Positions 15,725 to 24,741 of a DNA stretch of 64,000 nt are shown here, piece by piece. Below the pieces are notes generated by a model, which was not told the origin of the DNA, did not search any database, and saw only the letters and a program-made list of their open reading frames with translations. The stretch is taken from NCBI RefSeq assembly GCF_003477885.1, contig NZ_QUEE01000004.1, positions 1 to 64,000 on the forward strand, given 5' to 3'. Source of the DNA: Lachnotalea sp. AF33-28. GTDB lineage: Bacteria > Bacillota > Clostridia > Lachnospirales > Lachnospiraceae. A program made the translations under genes and the position numbers. Position 1 is the stretch's first letter. Every line of letters starts with the position of its first letter.

Positions 15725-18106
15725 ATGAAAAAAATCAGAATCCATCAGGGCTGGGAATTTTGGAAAGACGGTCAGGAACAGGAGAAACAGATCATAGAGC
15801 TGCCCCACGATGCAATGATCCTGGAAGCGCGCCAGCCTGATATGGAGAACGGAAACTGCACCGGTTATTATCCGGGAGGAAAATATTATTATGCAAAGAA
15901 GTTCTTCGGGAAAGAAGAGTACAAAAATCAGTCTCTGATTCTGGAATTTGCGGGTGTTTACATGAATTCATCCGTTTTTCTCAATGGAGAAAAAGCAGGC
16001 GGATGGATTTATGGCTATACTAACTTTTTTGTTGACTTGACCGGAAAGGTTCGAATCGGAGAAGAAAATGAACTGCTGGTAGAGGCGGATAATTCTCTGA
16101 CACCCAATTCCCGCTGGTATTCCGGCAGCGGAATTTACCGTCCGGTCAATCTGTGGACGGGCGGCCTTTCCCATATTACGCCCCAGGGGCTTCGGGTAAA
16201 GACAGTTTCGATCGATCCGGCGGTGATTCATGTGAGCACGGAATATGTGTCGGATGGGGAGTTGTCCGATGATGCGGTTACTGTGGAATATAAGATTTAT
16301 GACGGCGAAAAAGAAGTGGCATCCGCAGAAGGAACCGCAGCGGAAGTGACCGTTTTGGACGCTAAGCTGTGGAGTGCAGAGACACCCCACCTATATCGTG
16401 TAAAAGCGGTGTTAAAGAAGCAGGGCGAGACGGTGGATGAAGCGGAAGAACGCTTCGGGATCCGTATGCTTTCCTGGAGCGCAGAAAAGGGTTTTCAGGT
16501 AAACGGAGAGACTGTTAAACTGCGGGGCGGCTGTATTCACCACGACCATGGAATCTTAGGAGCATGTGCTTACGATAAGGCAGAATACCGCCGGGTGAAA
16601 AAATTAAAGGAATTTGGTTTTAACGCACTTCGCTATTCGCACTATCCGGCAGGAAAGAACTTCCTGGACGCCTGCGACGAGCTTGGCATGTATGTGATGG
16701 ATGAATCCTTTGATCAGTGGAAAATACACAATACTACGTATGATTATTCCATTTACTTCGACCGGGAGAGCGAGAAGGATATGGCGGCGCTGGCCTGTAA
16801 GGATTATAATCATCCCTCTGTAATCCTGTATAGCATTGGCAATGAGATTGCAGATACCGGCCGCTCCTATGCACCAAAGATTGCGGAGAAGTTTTGCGGC
16901 ATTTTAAACAGTATAGACGGAACACGTCCGGTGACCATTGCGAATAATGCACCTATGAGCATGGTGGCGGCCGTTATGGAACAATATGAGGGAGAGAAGG
17001 GGGCCGAGATGGGCAGTATTCAGATTAATGAACTGCTCACCGCACATCCGGAGCTTGCAGATTCCTTTAAGAGGGGGGCGTTTAATGCCGAAAAGCTGGA
17101 AGAACGGGTGGGGAAGGTCTTTGATCGGTTGGATATCTCCGGTCATAATTATGCACATGAATTCTATGAAGGCATCCATGAGCTTCGTCCGGACCGCATC
17201 CTTTTGAGCGCAGAGACATTTCCGCAGAGAATGGCTGCAAACTGGAAGTCTGTGGAGGAAAATGACTATCTGATTGGTGATTTTCATTGGACTGCCTGGG
17301 ATTATCTGGGAGAGACGGGCGTGGGACTTCCTGTTTACGGAACAAAGGAGGCGCCTTTCTCCAAGCCTTACCCCTGCCTGACGGCGGCCTGCGGCTCCTT
17401 TGATTTAAACGGATATCCGGAAGCAGCCGCATACTATGCATCAATACTCTGGGGAACCTATAAAAAGCCGTATATCGGCGTCCGTCCGGTGAACCACAGT
17501 GAAGAGGAGTATACCATAGGAGGCTGGAGGCTGACAGATGCGGTGGATTGCTGGACCTGGGAAGGCTGTGAGGGCAGAAAAGCGGAGATTCTGGTCTATA
17601 GTATCGGAAGCCAGGCAGAACTCTATCAGGATGGAGTGCTTCTGGGCAGAAAAGAACTGCAGGACTGCAGAGCGGAATTTGAAGCCGTTTATCGCGCCGG
17701 ACAACTGGAGGCAGTAAGCTATGATGAAAACGGAGCCTGCATCGGCAGAACTGTTCTGGAAACGGCCGGGAAGGATATCCGTCTGTCCATCCGTCCGGAG
17801 GAAAAAACGGTAAAGGCAGATGCGGATGAGATTGTGTATGTGCCAGTCTGTGTGACCGATGAAAAAGGTACGCTTCGCATGATGACGGATAAAAAGATTC
17901 AGGTGACTGTGGAGGGCCCGGGAAGATTACTGGCGCTTGGAAGCGCCCGTCCGGAAACGGAAGAACTTTTCAGCGATCCATCCTATACGTCATGGCATGG
18001 CGCGGTGCTTGCCGTGATCCGCTGCAGCGGTGAGCCGGGCGAGATTACTGTGACGGCATCGGCAGACGGATGCGGCAGTGTGTCTGCAAAGATAGAAGCC
18101 ATTTAA
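15725..18106 (+). CDS. GH2 beta-glycosidase (beta-galactosidase/glucuronidase family)
   Basis: A 793-residue GH2 protein with an N-terminal sugar-binding domain (about 1-160, with SRWYSGSGIYRPV), an Ig-like domain (about 165-262), a TIM barrel (about 265-560) and extra C-terminal beta domains. The acid/base is E374 in SIGNEI and the nucleophile is E497 in LSAETFPQR. GGCIHHDHG is the usual barrel-entry motif. There is no signal peptide. GGAAAGGAAC precedes the ATG. It is in the same operon run as the flanking GH3 genes. Family members act on beta-galactosides, beta-glucuronides, beta-mannosides or alpha-L-arabinosides; I cannot choose among these. Confidence 0.9.
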   Translation: MKKIRIHQGWEFWKDGQEQEKQIIELPHDAMILEARQPDMENGNCTGYYPGGKYYYAKKFFGKEEYKNQSLILEFAGVYMNSSVFLNGEKAGGWIYGYTNFFVDLTGKVRIGEENELLVEADNSLTPNSRWYSGSGIYRPVNLWTGGLSHITPQGLRVKTVSIDPAVIHVSTEYVSDGELSDDAVTVEYKIYDGEKEVASAEGTAAEVTVLDAKLWSAETPHLYRVKAVLKKQGETVDEAEERFGIRMLSWSAEKGFQVNGETVKLRGGCIHHDHGILGACAYDKAEYRRVKKLKEFGFNALRYSHYPAGKNFLDACDELGMYVMDESFDQWKIHNTTYDYSIYFDRESEKDMAALACKDYNHPSVILYSIGNEIADTGRSYAPKIAEKFCGILNSIDGTRPVTIANNAPMSMVAAVMEQYEGEKGAEMGSIQINELLTAHPELADSFKRGAFNAEKLEERVGKVFDRLDISGHNYAHEFYEGIHELRPDRILLSAETFPQRMAANWKSVEENDYLIGDFHWTAWDYLGETGVGLPVYGTKEAPFSKPYPCLTAACGSFDLNGYPEAAAYYASILWGTYKKPYIGVRPVNHSEEEYTIGGWRLTDAVDCWTWEGCEGRKAEILVYSIGSQAELYQDGVLLGRKELQDCRAEFEAVYRAGQLEAVSYDENGACIGRTVLETAGKDIRLSIRPEEKTVKADADEIVYVPVCVTDEKGTLRMMTDKKIQVTVEGPGRLLALGSARPETEELFSDPSYTSWHGAVLAVIRCSGEPGEITVTASADGCGSVSAKIEAI

Positions 18107-18122
18107 AAGGGAGCTTACGTCA

Positions 18123-20525
18123 ATGAGTAAATTAATCGATGAGAAGTCAATACCTGTACTGCTTCAGGAGATGACATCAAAAGAAAAAATAGACCTTCTG
18201 GTAGGAAAAACATCATTTTCAACGCTTGAAATGCCCCGATATGGGATACCGTCCATACGATATCTGGACGGAGCCACGGGAGTGAATATGCTTCAGTATG
18301 TCATGGAACTGATCGGAGCAATCATGACAGAGAAGACGGAGGAGAAAGCTGCGGCTGAAAGTGAGTCCACCAATGAAAGCGGTGCCGGAGCAATGGATTT
18401 TATGAAATATGTTACAACAAACCTCCCAATTCCGGAGCAGTTTCCTCCTGCAATGCGAGAACTATTGGAAACCATCCGTTCGAAGGTGAAAGAAATCCGC
18501 CCGGAGGGAGAGGAACCGGGCTGTTTTCCGCCGGGGATGCTGCTGGGTGCATCCTGGAACCGGTCAGTTATATATGAGGTCGGTGAAGCGGTGGCAAGAG
18601 AGGCTATGGCATACGGTGTGGACGTGCTGCTTGGAACGCCCAATACGAATATACAGCGGGATCCGAAGAACGGAAGAGTGTTCGAATCCTTTTCAGAGGA
18701 CCCGTATCTTAGCAAAAGCCTCGCACCGGTTTTTTGCAGGAGTGTGCAGGAGCAGGGAATGGTAGCGGATGTAAAGCACTTTGCAGCCAATAATCAGGAA
18801 ACCCTGCGGCAGGGAATTGATGAACACATTTCTGAACGCGCCTTGCGGGAGATATATTTTCCGGCATTTGAAGCGGCTGTGAAAGAAGGAAACGTGGGAA
18901 CCGTAATGAGTGCATATAACTCCATCAACGGTGTGCCCTGTGCACAAAATGCCTGGCTGCTTACAAAGGTTCTTAAGAAGGAATGGGGCTTTGAGGGGCA
19001 GGTTGTCTCCGACTGGGGAGCTGTGGTTGAACAGACAGATGCATTCTTGGCGGGTAATGACCTGGATATGCCGGGGCCGCGGGGAAAAGCAAAATTATAT
19101 GAGGCAGTGGAGAACGGCACGATTTCCATGGAAAGGCTGGATGATGCAGTAAAAAGGATGCTGCAGGTTATCCTGAAAACTCCGAAATTTAATGGAAAGA
19201 AGTATGTGAGAATTGATAATGAGCTTTCGAAGGCAGCTGCCTATCATGCGGCGGCAGAAGGAATCACGCTGCTCAAAAACGAAGGGCTGCTTCCCTTAAA
19301 AAGAAATACAAAGGTGGCCTTATACGGGCGTCTGACCGATCGCTTTATGGAGTCGGGTTCGGGAAGCGCACAGGTGGATACTTCAAAATTCACAAGCTTG
19401 CCATTAGAAATTGCACGTTACACGGATAGCGTTCTGAAAGAAGAAGTAAAGGATGAGACGGATGTTGTAATCATTACGGCAGGTGCTTGTGGACAGGAGG
19501 GAAAAGACCGTCCGGATATGGATTTTGACCCGGAAGACAAAGCGATGCTGAAGGATACGATCCGGCTTGCCAAAGAGGCGGGGAAGAAGGTAATTCTTCT
19601 CTTGAATGTGGCGGGACCGGTAGAGCTGGAAGCGTTCATGAGTGACATCGACGCGCTGGTATGTCTCTATTTCCCCGGCATGGAAGGTGCAAGAGCACTG
19701 GCTGATATTCTGTTTGGTCAAATCAGTCCCAGCGGAAAGCTTCCCATCACATTTCCCAAAACCTACCGGCAGACGCCCACAGCTATTAATTTCCCGGGAG
19801 AATTCGGACAGGTTAACTACGGGGAGGGAATTTTTGTGGGATACCGTTATTATGATTATAAAGGAATTGAGCCGCTGTATCCCTTTGGGTTCGGCTTAAG
19901 CTACAGTACCTTTTCTATGCGGAATGCTTCCGTATCAAAGACACAGTATGATAACCGTTCCCAGGAGCCCTTAAGGGTCAGTGTTCTTGTGAAAAATGAA
20001 GGGCACATGGAAGCAAAGGAGGTTGTGCAGCTGTATATACACTGTATCAAATCAAAACTGCAAAAGCCGGAACAGGAGTTGAAGGGGTTTGCAAAGGTCA
20101 GCCTGCTTCCGGGAGAGGAGACAGTTGTCTGTTTGGAACTTCTGCCGAAGGATTTTGCATCTTATGATACGGAACGGAAAGCCTGGACTGCAGAGCCGGG
20201 AGAGTATGAAATCCGGATCGGCAATTCCTCCCGCAATATCATGGCAAAAACGTCTGTGACGGTAACAGGCTGCAATCCGTACGGGTGCTCGCTGCAGGCT
20301 CCGATTGCGATGATTGCAGAGCATGCGCATGCGATACTGGCCTGTGAAAGCGTGTTTGGAGATAAATTTGAACGTTCTAAACTGAAAAGTGATGTGGTTT
20401 ATTTTGGAAGTACACCGCTCTATGTATATTTAGAGAAGAGCATACGCGGAGTGGATAAAGCTTCTAAGGAATGGGAAACGATGCTAAAGAGATTGGAACA
20501 GAGATTGGAAGAATCAGAAATGTGA
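18123..20525 (+). CDS. GH3 beta-glucosidase-like
   Basis: An 800-residue retaining GH3 enzyme in normal order: catalytic barrel (about 15-350), sandwich domain (about 380-590), Fn3-like domain (about 635-715), and an extra 80-residue C-terminal tail. The nucleophile is D297 (VVSDWGAV), and the substrate-binding pair is K218-H219 (VKHFAANNQE). Between the first barrel motif DGATGVN and FPPGMLLGASWN there is a helical insertion of roughly 85 residues rich in E, A and S, which is not in textbook GH3 enzymes. AAAGGGAGC precedes the ATG. It is cytoplasmic. It is similar in plan to the GH3 at 34491, so the two are probably paralogues. Confidence 0.9.
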   Translation: MSKLIDEKSIPVLLQEMTSKEKIDLLVGKTSFSTLEMPRYGIPSIRYLDGATGVNMLQYVMELIGAIMTEKTEEKAAAESESTNESGAGAMDFMKYVTTNLPIPEQFPPAMRELLETIRSKVKEIRPEGEEPGCFPPGMLLGASWNRSVIYEVGEAVAREAMAYGVDVLLGTPNTNIQRDPKNGRVFESFSEDPYLSKSLAPVFCRSVQEQGMVADVKHFAANNQETLRQGIDEHISERALREIYFPAFEAAVKEGNVGTVMSAYNSINGVPCAQNAWLLTKVLKKEWGFEGQVVSDWGAVVEQTDAFLAGNDLDMPGPRGKAKLYEAVENGTISMERLDDAVKRMLQVILKTPKFNGKKYVRIDNELSKAAAYHAAAEGITLLKNEGLLPLKRNTKVALYGRLTDRFMESGSGSAQVDTSKFTSLPLEIARYTDSVLKEEVKDETDVVIITAGACGQEGKDRPDMDFDPEDKAMLKDTIRLAKEAGKKVILLLNVAGPVELEAFMSDIDALVCLYFPGMEGARALADILFGQISPSGKLPITFPKTYRQTPTAINFPGEFGQVNYGEGIFVGYRYYDYKGIEPLYPFGFGLSYSTFSMRNASVSKTQYDNRSQEPLRVSVLVKNEGHMEAKEVVQLYIHCIKSKLQKPEQELKGFAKVSLLPGEETVVCLELLPKDFASYDTERKAWTAEPGEYEIRIGNSSRNIMAKTSVTVTGCNPYGCSLQAPIAMIAEHAHAILACESVFGDKFERSKLKSDVVYFGSTPLYVYLEKSIRGVDKASKEWETMLKRLEQRLEESEM

Positions 20526-20537
20526 AGGAGAACAGCC

Positions 20538-22241
20538 ATGAAGATCGGAGTCAATACATATGGGCTTTCCAGTGCTTTATCAGGTGAATCGGAACAAATA
20601 TGGGATGAACTAAAGACAATGGGAGTCAGCGCGATAGAGCCGTGTTTTATTTTTGGTTCAGATGATTTGCAATTGAAACATTCTGATTGGATGGAAAAGA
20701 CCGGATTTATCTTTTGGAAAGACGCAGCCCGGAGGATTGTAGAAATTCGCAGCCATGGACTTAAAGTACAGGGAGGGCATTTTGCGAGCACAGAGCTTCT
20801 CGGGGAAGGACGGGATCTGGTTGCAGAGCAGATGGTCCGGCTTGCGAAAGAATGCGGTTTGAAATATTACTGTCTGAGCCTGATGGTATCTGCCATACAG
20901 GAAGCGGAGAAATATATTCCTGCATTAAGATATATTGCAGAAAAATTAGCTGAAGAAGGAATTGAACTTTTATATCATAATCATGAGTCGGAGCTTGTGG
21001 ATGACAGTAATGATACCGTGTTAGCTTATTTTCTGCGAGAGATTCCTGCTATGAAATTGGAGCTTGACGTAGGATGGGTATTCTATGCAGGGAAAGATCC
21101 AGTGGAGATAATGCGTTTGTATCGGGAGAAACTTAGAATTATTCATTTTAAGGATATTACGAGTGACGCATGTCAGGAGAACAGAGAGCATTGCTTTACT
21201 GCAATCGGAGAGGGAGCTATCCCGCTGCAGGAAATTATACAGGAAGCAGAACATCTTCCGCAGCTGTATGAGATTGGATATGTAATTGATCAGGACAGGA
21301 GCGAGACGGATATATTACAGGATACAAAAGCTTCAGTTATGAATATAAATGCCGGGATGTGTGTCTCCAGGAAGATAGGAGTAGAGAATTGTCCGTTTTT
21401 GCTGTCAGTTTGGTCCTATCCTTCACTTCATGAAAGACAGCAGAATTCTTTTTTTAAACTTTGCCAGGCATGTGTAAGGAATGGGATACCATATATTGAT
21501 TTGATGAGTATTGAATTACATGCCTACGGTATGGATGCTGTAAAGCATATAATGACAGCAACAGGCATCAAGGTGAACTGTTACATTGTTGTCCTTGATG
21601 TGTCTTCGTATATTCCGGAAGATATAAAGAAAAGCATGAATAAATATTTTGCTGAGGCAAAGCTTTTGGGGACGGATAAAATCATGATTATCCCATATGG
21701 GATAACCTGTTCTGATGAAAAGGAAGAACGTGCCGCTGCTGATAAAATCATAAAATGCCTGCAGATTGCAGAGAAGGAAGCTGCTCGATGTGATATCACA
21801 GTCTGCGTGGAGGATACCCCTTCCTGCCATATCCCTCTTTCCAGCACAGAAGAATGTCACTATATATTGAGTAAAGTTCCTGGTCTTAAGCTTGTATTTG
21901 ACACTGCAAATATGATAGCAGGAGGCAGTGTCCCCCTAGAGTCTTACGAAAAACTCAAGGGGTATATCAGCCATGTACATCTCAAGGATGTCTGCTATGG
22001 AGAAGATGGAGATGAATGTGCGGATGGGCGAAAAATCGTCTGCGTACCCTGGGGGCAGGGAATCGTCCCTCTTAATCAGCTGATGCAGCGAATGAAGGCG
22101 GATGGATGTACAAAGACAGCAATGATTGAATACACGGAACCCGAGAATCATTCTTATATGGGACACGAGGAACACTTGCAAAGATTTCTCGCTATGTTTG
22201 ATAAATGGGGGGGAGTGACAGAACCTGATACGCTGACATAA
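20538..22241 (+). CDS. Tandem sugar isomerase/epimerase-like TIM barrels
   Basis: A 567-residue protein made of two complete xylose-isomerase-like (AP-endonuclease-2 fold) barrels. The first (about 1-270) has HNHESEL, ELDVGWV and HFKDI; the second (about 285-555) has VEDTPS, FDTANM and HVHLKDV followed by GQG. Both keep the pattern of a divalent-metal site. Single-barrel relatives isomerise or epimerise sugars, act on inosose, or cleave 3-keto-glycosides. It sits 12 bases after a GH3 gene and has AAGGAGAAC before the ATG. There is no signal peptide. Its reaction is unknown. Confidence 0.75.
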   Translation: MKIGVNTYGLSSALSGESEQIWDELKTMGVSAIEPCFIFGSDDLQLKHSDWMEKTGFIFWKDAARRIVEIRSHGLKVQGGHFASTELLGEGRDLVAEQMVRLAKECGLKYYCLSLMVSAIQEAEKYIPALRYIAEKLAEEGIELLYHNHESELVDDSNDTVLAYFLREIPAMKLELDVGWVFYAGKDPVEIMRLYREKLRIIHFKDITSDACQENREHCFTAIGEGAIPLQEIIQEAEHLPQLYEIGYVIDQDRSETDILQDTKASVMNINAGMCVSRKIGVENCPFLLSVWSYPSLHERQQNSFFKLCQACVRNGIPYIDLMSIELHAYGMDAVKHIMTATGIKVNCYIVVLDVSSYIPEDIKKSMNKYFAEAKLLGTDKIMIIPYGITCSDEKEERAAADKIIKCLQIAEKEAARCDITVCVEDTPSCHIPLSSTEECHYILSKVPGLKLVFDTANMIAGGSVPLESYEKLKGYISHVHLKDVCYGEDGDECADGRKIVCVPWGQGIVPLNQLMQRMKADGCTKTAMIEYTEPENHSYMGHEEHLQRFLAMFDKWGGVTEPDTLT

Positions 22242-22266
22242 AAAGACGAGATAAGGAGAGCGTTTT

Positions 22267-23445
22267 ATGAACTTTGAGAAGGTAACGCATTATTTGGACA
22301 GCTTAAAAAATTTATACAATGTGCGCTGTACTGACTGTATCATTACGAAGGAGCATGAAATTATCTACCGGCATCTGACGGGAACGGCAGATTTTGAAGA
22401 TACGATTCCATTGACGAAACACAATCTGCATGACATATTTTCTGCATCCAAGGTACTGACAATGACGGCAGTGATGCAGCTTGCGGAGCAGGGAAAGCTT
22501 GGGCTGGAAGATGAACTGTCAAAATATCTGCCGGAATTTGCAGAGATGAATGTGGTAGCTAATCTGAATTTACCGGAATTTGTGGCCTCCGGGCAGTGGA
22601 TATTGGGGTGGCCGGATGAGACTTCCCAGCAGGTCCCGGCAAAAAACAAAATTTATATTCAGGACATGATGTCCATGACAGCAGGGTTTTCCTACCATCT
22701 GGCCTCCAATCCGGTTTTGCAGCTGTTAAAGCAGCATCCTCATGCCAGCACACGGGAGATTGTACGGGAATTTGCGAAGAATCCACTCCTGTACGAGCCC
22801 GGTACCCATTATTCCTACTCCTATGCCCACGATATCCTTGCGGCAGTGGTGGAAGTGGTCTCCGATATGAAATTCAGTGATTATATGACGAAGAATATTT
22901 TTGAGCCGCTGGGTGCCAGGGAGCTTTATTATCAGATTCCGGAATCAGAGAAGAACCGATTGACAGTGCTGTATGGGTATGATACCGAAAGAGAGAAACA
23001 TGTTCCGCAGATAGTCAATGCAGCCAGAATGAATGACTGTTATGAGAGCGGAGGTGCAGGGATCGCCTGTACGGTTGAAGATTACAGTAAAGTAATCGAT
23101 GCATTGGCCAATGGCGGGGCCGGTGCTGACGGTGCAAGGATATTGAAACCGGAATCGATTGCTAAAATGAGTGAAAACCGGTTGAATGAGCAGCAGCTAA
23201 AGGATTTCCATATCGGAGGAAAACTGGAGTACGGATATGGACTTGGGGTGCGCACACTTCTGGATCCCACAGCTTCTAAGAGCCCGCTGGGAGAATTTGG
23301 ATGGGATGGCGCTGCCGGTGCCTACGTGCTGATAGACCCGGTCAATCATCTGTCTCTGTTCTATGTGCAGGCGGCACCGGACAGCGGAACTGCATTCTCT
23401 GACATACATCCCACATTGCGGGATTTGGTATATGATTCCCTTTGA
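22267..23445 (+). CDS. Serine beta-lactamase-fold hydrolase, esterase-like
   Basis: A 392-residue member of the beta-lactamase/class C penicillin-binding-protein family, which in sugar loci usually means an esterase or transacylase. The catalytic SxxK is S59-A-S-K62. The second motif is Y-x-x/H in YSYAHDIL (about residues 182-189), and a C-terminal GWDGAAGAYV corresponds to the KTG/HxG strand. There is no signal peptide, so a cell-wall target is unlikely. AAGGAGAGC precedes the ATG. The neighbours suggest removal of an acyl ester from an imported glycoside. A true beta-lactamase is very unlikely. Confidence 0.78.
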   Translation: MNFEKVTHYLDSLKNLYNVRCTDCIITKEHEIIYRHLTGTADFEDTIPLTKHNLHDIFSASKVLTMTAVMQLAEQGKLGLEDELSKYLPEFAEMNVVANLNLPEFVASGQWILGWPDETSQQVPAKNKIYIQDMMSMTAGFSYHLASNPVLQLLKQHPHASTREIVREFAKNPLLYEPGTHYSYSYAHDILAAVVEVVSDMKFSDYMTKNIFEPLGARELYYQIPESEKNRLTVLYGYDTEREKHVPQIVNAARMNDCYESGGAGIACTVEDYSKVIDALANGGAGADGARILKPESIAKMSENRLNEQQLKDFHIGGKLEYGYGLGVRTLLDPTASKSPLGEFGWDGAAGAYVLIDPVNHLSLFYVQAAPDSGTAFSDIHPTLRDLVYDSL

Positions 23446-23493
23446 ACTGAATGGCTGGAAAGTATTGATAAATGGATGTCAGGAGGAGATACA

Positions 23494-24726
23494 GTGAAAG
23501 AAAGAAATACGTTAATGGCAGGCGCTGCCAGAATGGATATTACTCCCGCAGAGGAGCTGCTGCCGCTTCCGTTTGTGGGGCCAATCAGCTTTCAGTTTAT
23601 TGCAGACAGAATCCATGTCCGCGCATTATATATTGAGAATTTACAGGAGAATACCCTGCTGGTTGCATTTGATATGGGAGAGGTTCCATATCCGCAGGAA
23701 ACCGTGGAATTTATCAACGAAATATCAAATATCAGAAATGAGAATATTTTTCTGACTGCTACGCATACGCATGAAACGCCTTTTATCGGATGGCCGTTGA
23801 TGCCGGCAGACGTTGAAACAGAAGCAAAATATCGCAAGTGGTATGAACAGATTAAGAATGCGGTCAGGGAAGCGGTTCTTGAAGCCATATCATCAAAACG
23901 CGCTGCCAGATTGGGTTATGCAGAAGGAAAATCCTATATAAACGTAAACAGAGATGAGCTCATTGATGGGAAATGTGAGGTTGGGAATAACTATGAGCGT
24001 CCCAGTGATAAGACACTTGCTTTAGTAAAGCTGGAGGATGAAGAAAAAAATCTGATTGCTCTGGTTGTTAACTATGCATGTCATGCGGTTTTGCTGAATG
24101 GCTGTCTGGTAAATGATGGAATTGGGATCAGCGGAGACATACCCGGAAGAACCAGTACAAGTATTGAGGATCAGCTGGGAGGCGTTGTATTGTGGACATC
24201 CGGAGCAGCCGGTGATCAGAATCCACGGGTTACAACCAATTACGGTTATGATGAGACCGGTTTCAGAACAATATCCCTTGGTGAAGCCGGATACATGATA
24301 CTGGATGGCATTGTACGGGAACATGTCAGAAATATACTTTCGGTCAATCAGCGGATAGTTTGTAATGTGGATTCTGCCCGTATTATTTCTCTGGAAAAGA
24401 TTGTACTTGTAAAAGCGAAGGGAGCAAAGGAGGAAGAAGCACCATCCATTCCCTTTACCTTGAAGTTATTACGTATCGGAGAACTGGCGATTATGGGTAT
24501 CTCCGCGGAGGTAGTGACAATAGTTGGTGAAAATGTAAGAAAGGTTTCAGATGCAGAACATACAATCATGATTACGCATGCTCAGGGATGTATGGGGTAT
24601 GTGCCGGATGATTGGGAATATGAGCATCAGTCCTTTGTTGCCGGTTCATCTTTGATTGAAAAGGGATGTGCCGAACCGGTCTTTATTCGTGGATTTGAAG
24701 AAATGTTCGGAAATCAGAATGGTTAA
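23494..24726 (+). CDS. Short neutral ceramidase-fold protein
   Basis: A protein of about 410 residues related to the N-terminal domain of neutral/alkaline ceramidases. It has GAARMDITP, the metal-site motif THTHETP, YACHAV and SGAAGDQNP in the order expected for that zinc amidohydrolase fold. True ceramidases are secreted, about 650-700 residues long, and have an extra C-terminal domain; this one has neither export signal nor that domain. The GTG at 23494 follows AGGAGG by 7 bases and is preferred to the ATG at 23476. Such proteins recur in sugar-degradation loci of Clostridia. The substrate is unknown; I infer hydrolysis of an amide or ester decoration. Confidence 0.7.
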   Translation: MKERNTLMAGAARMDITPAEELLPLPFVGPISFQFIADRIHVRALYIENLQENTLLVAFDMGEVPYPQETVEFINEISNIRNENIFLTATHTHETPFIGWPLMPADVETEAKYRKWYEQIKNAVREAVLEAISSKRAARLGYAEGKSYINVNRDELIDGKCEVGNNYERPSDKTLALVKLEDEEKNLIALVVNYACHAVLLNGCLVNDGIGISGDIPGRTSTSIEDQLGGVVLWTSGAAGDQNPRVTTNYGYDETGFRTISLGEAGYMILDGIVREHVRNILSVNQRIVCNVDSARIISLEKIVLVKAKGAKEEEAPSIPFTLKLLRIGELAIMGISAEVVTIVGENVRKVSDAEHTIMITHAQGCMGYVPDDWEYEHQSFVAGSSLIEKGCAEPVFIRGFEEMFGNQNG

Positions 24727-24741
24727 AGAGGAGGGGATACG

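Noticed and set aside
22267..23445. Beta-lactamase resistance gene
   Set aside because: The fold is right, but there is no signal peptide, and the surroundings indicate an esterase role in glycoside use.
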